Shown: positions 62,901 to 64,000 of the stretch, piece after piece
How the letters are laid out: every line of letters begins with the position of its first letter
Position numbering within the stretch: the first letter of the stretch is position 1
The notes under the pieces: model-generated
The model's input: the letters and a program-made list of their open reading frames with translations, nothing else
The model's database searches: none
What the model was told of the DNA's origin: nothing
Made by a program: the position numbers and the translations under genes
From: Cristatella mucedo
Lineage: Eukaryota; Bryozoa; Phylactolaemata; Cristatellidae
Reading direction: 5' to 3'
Length of the DNA: 64,000 nt
NCBI GenBank assembly: GCA_009760855.2
Contig: WPIO01000015.1
Span: forward strand, 5,598,501 to 5,662,500

Positions 62901-62973
62901 CGCTCGCTCGCAGGCCACCGTCGCAGCTAGTCAGCAGCAAAAGCTCACGGAGAGCGGGCGTCGTCGATCGGCA

Positions 62974-62975
<2 letters not shown>

Positions 62976-63038
<63 letters not shown>
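62976..63038. repeat. GA microsatellite just upstream of the nAChR start codon
   Basis: About 31 GA dinucleotides on the plus strand (CT on the gene's sense strand) lie 76 bp upstream of the ATG. The tract probably sits in the 5' UTR or core promoter. I see no TATA box at a convincing distance. Confidence 0.9.
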
Positions 63039-63039
<1 letters not shown>

Positions 63040-63041
<2 letters not shown>

Positions 63042-63380
63042 CGTTCCGGTCGCCTAGCCAAGCGAGCCAGGAGCGGCGGGAGGCACTGTCGCCCGACCGA
63101 GCTGCAGCCCGGCAGCAGCCTGTCCGCGCGGCTCGAGAGAAAGAGAGACGGATCGTGGGCGGGTGCAATAGAGGGAGTGTTCGGCACCTGCCGTCGATAG
63201 AGCAGCGAAAGAGCCGCCAGGCGCGTCCGGCTCAGAGCGCGCAGGCTCACGGCCTTTACCCTCCCTCTTCCGGTCCGCAGGAGGAGACAACGGCCACAGA
63301 GCCTAGCTGGCTGCCGACGCCAAGTCGTCAAACGCCATGAGCTCGCCCCATCCGTCGCCAATTCCTGCTACTTCTAGCCA
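63040..63380. promoter_or_regulatory. Candidate nAChR promoter/5' UTR region
   Basis: GC-rich, CpG-containing sequence immediately upstream of the GA tract and the signal-peptide exon. Placement is by position only. I see no clear TATA box, and the transcription start cannot be fixed. A 5' non-coding exon further upstream, outside this window, is possible. Confidence 0.3.
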
Positions 63381-63383
63381 AAA

Positions 63384-63411
63384 ATGGATTATATATACAT
63401 ATATAATCCAT
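63384..63411. repeat. 28-bp AT-rich palindrome
   Basis: ATGGATTATATATA is followed by CATATATAATCCAT, a self-complementary sequence with one mismatch. A long TATATA run follows. Confidence 0.75.
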
Positions 63412-63554
63412 ATATATATATATATATACATGTATATAATATATATTTGTAGATTGACATTGAAGGCTGAACGATAGGTTTCTAGCGTTAGTTAGTTTTG
63501 AATAGCAGCATGTCGGAGAATGCCTAAAGCGACTCTTCCGTACAGTTTCTCTGC

Positions 63555-63567
63555 ATATATTTATATA

Positions 63568-63600
<33 letters not shown>

Positions 63601-63604
63601 ATAT

Positions 63605-63640
<36 letters not shown>
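63555..63640. repeat. TA/CATA microsatellite
   Basis: Runs of TA with GTATGTATATATATACATAC at the centre, itself self-complementary. Confidence 0.9.
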
Positions 63641-63646
<6 letters not shown>

Positions 63647-63669
63647 CTCCCTGCTAAAACAAAAATCCT

Positions 63670-63836
63670 AGCTAATTTAACAGCCTCTTTTGTATAGCGA
63701 CAGAAGAGCTTTTTAGGGCTATCACCACCGCTTGCAGTGGCGATAAAGAATCGCCCACCGCAGGAATCGAACTCACGACCTCGGCACCGAGGTTGTAAAA
63801 TGCAACCGCATTACCTAGTGTGCCATCACGGCTCAC
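63670..63836 (-). mobile_element. SINE-B copy, well preserved
   Basis: On the minus strand: head GTGATGGCACACTAGGTAAT, B box AGTTCGATTCC, body GCGATTCTTTATCGCCACTG, then TAGCCCTAAAAAGCTCTTCT and an end AAAAGAGGCTGTTAAAT. The order is the same as in the copies at 48790 and 51645. Confidence 0.8.
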
Positions 63837-64000
63837 CAGCTAGCCTATTAGCCGGCGTCTCGTCAGCGACGAGACTCCCCAGAATGCACCGCACGGCACT
63901 CGCCGGAAGTTAACTTGCTTTCGATTCGTTCAATGAGCCACCGGAAGTTCTTTATTGGTGAACACCTCTATATTCGACTGACAATCGCGTGAGCATCAGC

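Overview
The window is eukaryotic, animal nuclear DNA. Coding sequence is split by GT-AG introns, most of the sequence is interspersed retrotransposon and SINE copies plus long microsatellites, and there are no operons, Shine-Dalgarno sites or dense ORFs. The one gene I can reconstruct with confidence encodes a nicotinic acetylcholine receptor (nAChR) alpha-type subunit. With the many L2-like LINEs, this suggests an invertebrate metazoan, possibly a spiralian such as a free-living flatworm or a mollusc. I cannot place the species from sequence alone.

The nAChR gene lies on the minus strand. Six coding exons run from 62900 down to 37269: 62900-62640, 62486-62109, 57278-57234, 57063-56954, 45926-45391 and 37909-37269. 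Every junction has a GT donor and an AG acceptor, and the reading frame is kept across all five introns (153, 4830, 170, 11027 and 7481 bp). The predicted product is 656 residues: a signal peptide, an unusual Ala/Ser/Pro/Arg-rich extension of about 150 residues, a full ligand-binding domain with Cys-loop and vicinal Cys pair, four membrane segments and a Gly-rich cytoplasmic loop. Exons 3 and 4 are 45 and 110 bp, the classical sizes in vertebrate nAChR genes.

Region by region: 1-4380 is a stack of broken L2-like LINEs with an AT-rich inverted repeat. 4380-15370 is mostly unrecognised sequence with isolated LINE, SINE and simple repeats, including a 233-bp near-identical duplication. 15378-18125 is the longest LINE copy (minus strand). 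18125-37268 alternates LINE 3' ends, SINEs, purine/pyrimidine tracts and unrecognised DNA, and contains one unidentified ORF (31223-30763) and the probable 3' UTR of the receptor gene. 37269-62900 is the receptor gene, its introns filled with LINEs, two tRNA-headed SINE families, a 58-bp minisatellite and a 1-kb satellite of 15-bp units. 62901-64000 holds the presumed promoter, a GA tract, AT palindromes and one SINE.

The repeats form a connected set. The L2-like LINE ends in a conserved hairpin followed by a TTA-type tail. One SINE family (SINE-A) carries a related hairpin behind a tRNA-like head, so it probably uses the LINE machinery. A second SINE family (SINE-B) has a different tail. No LINE copy seen is intact.
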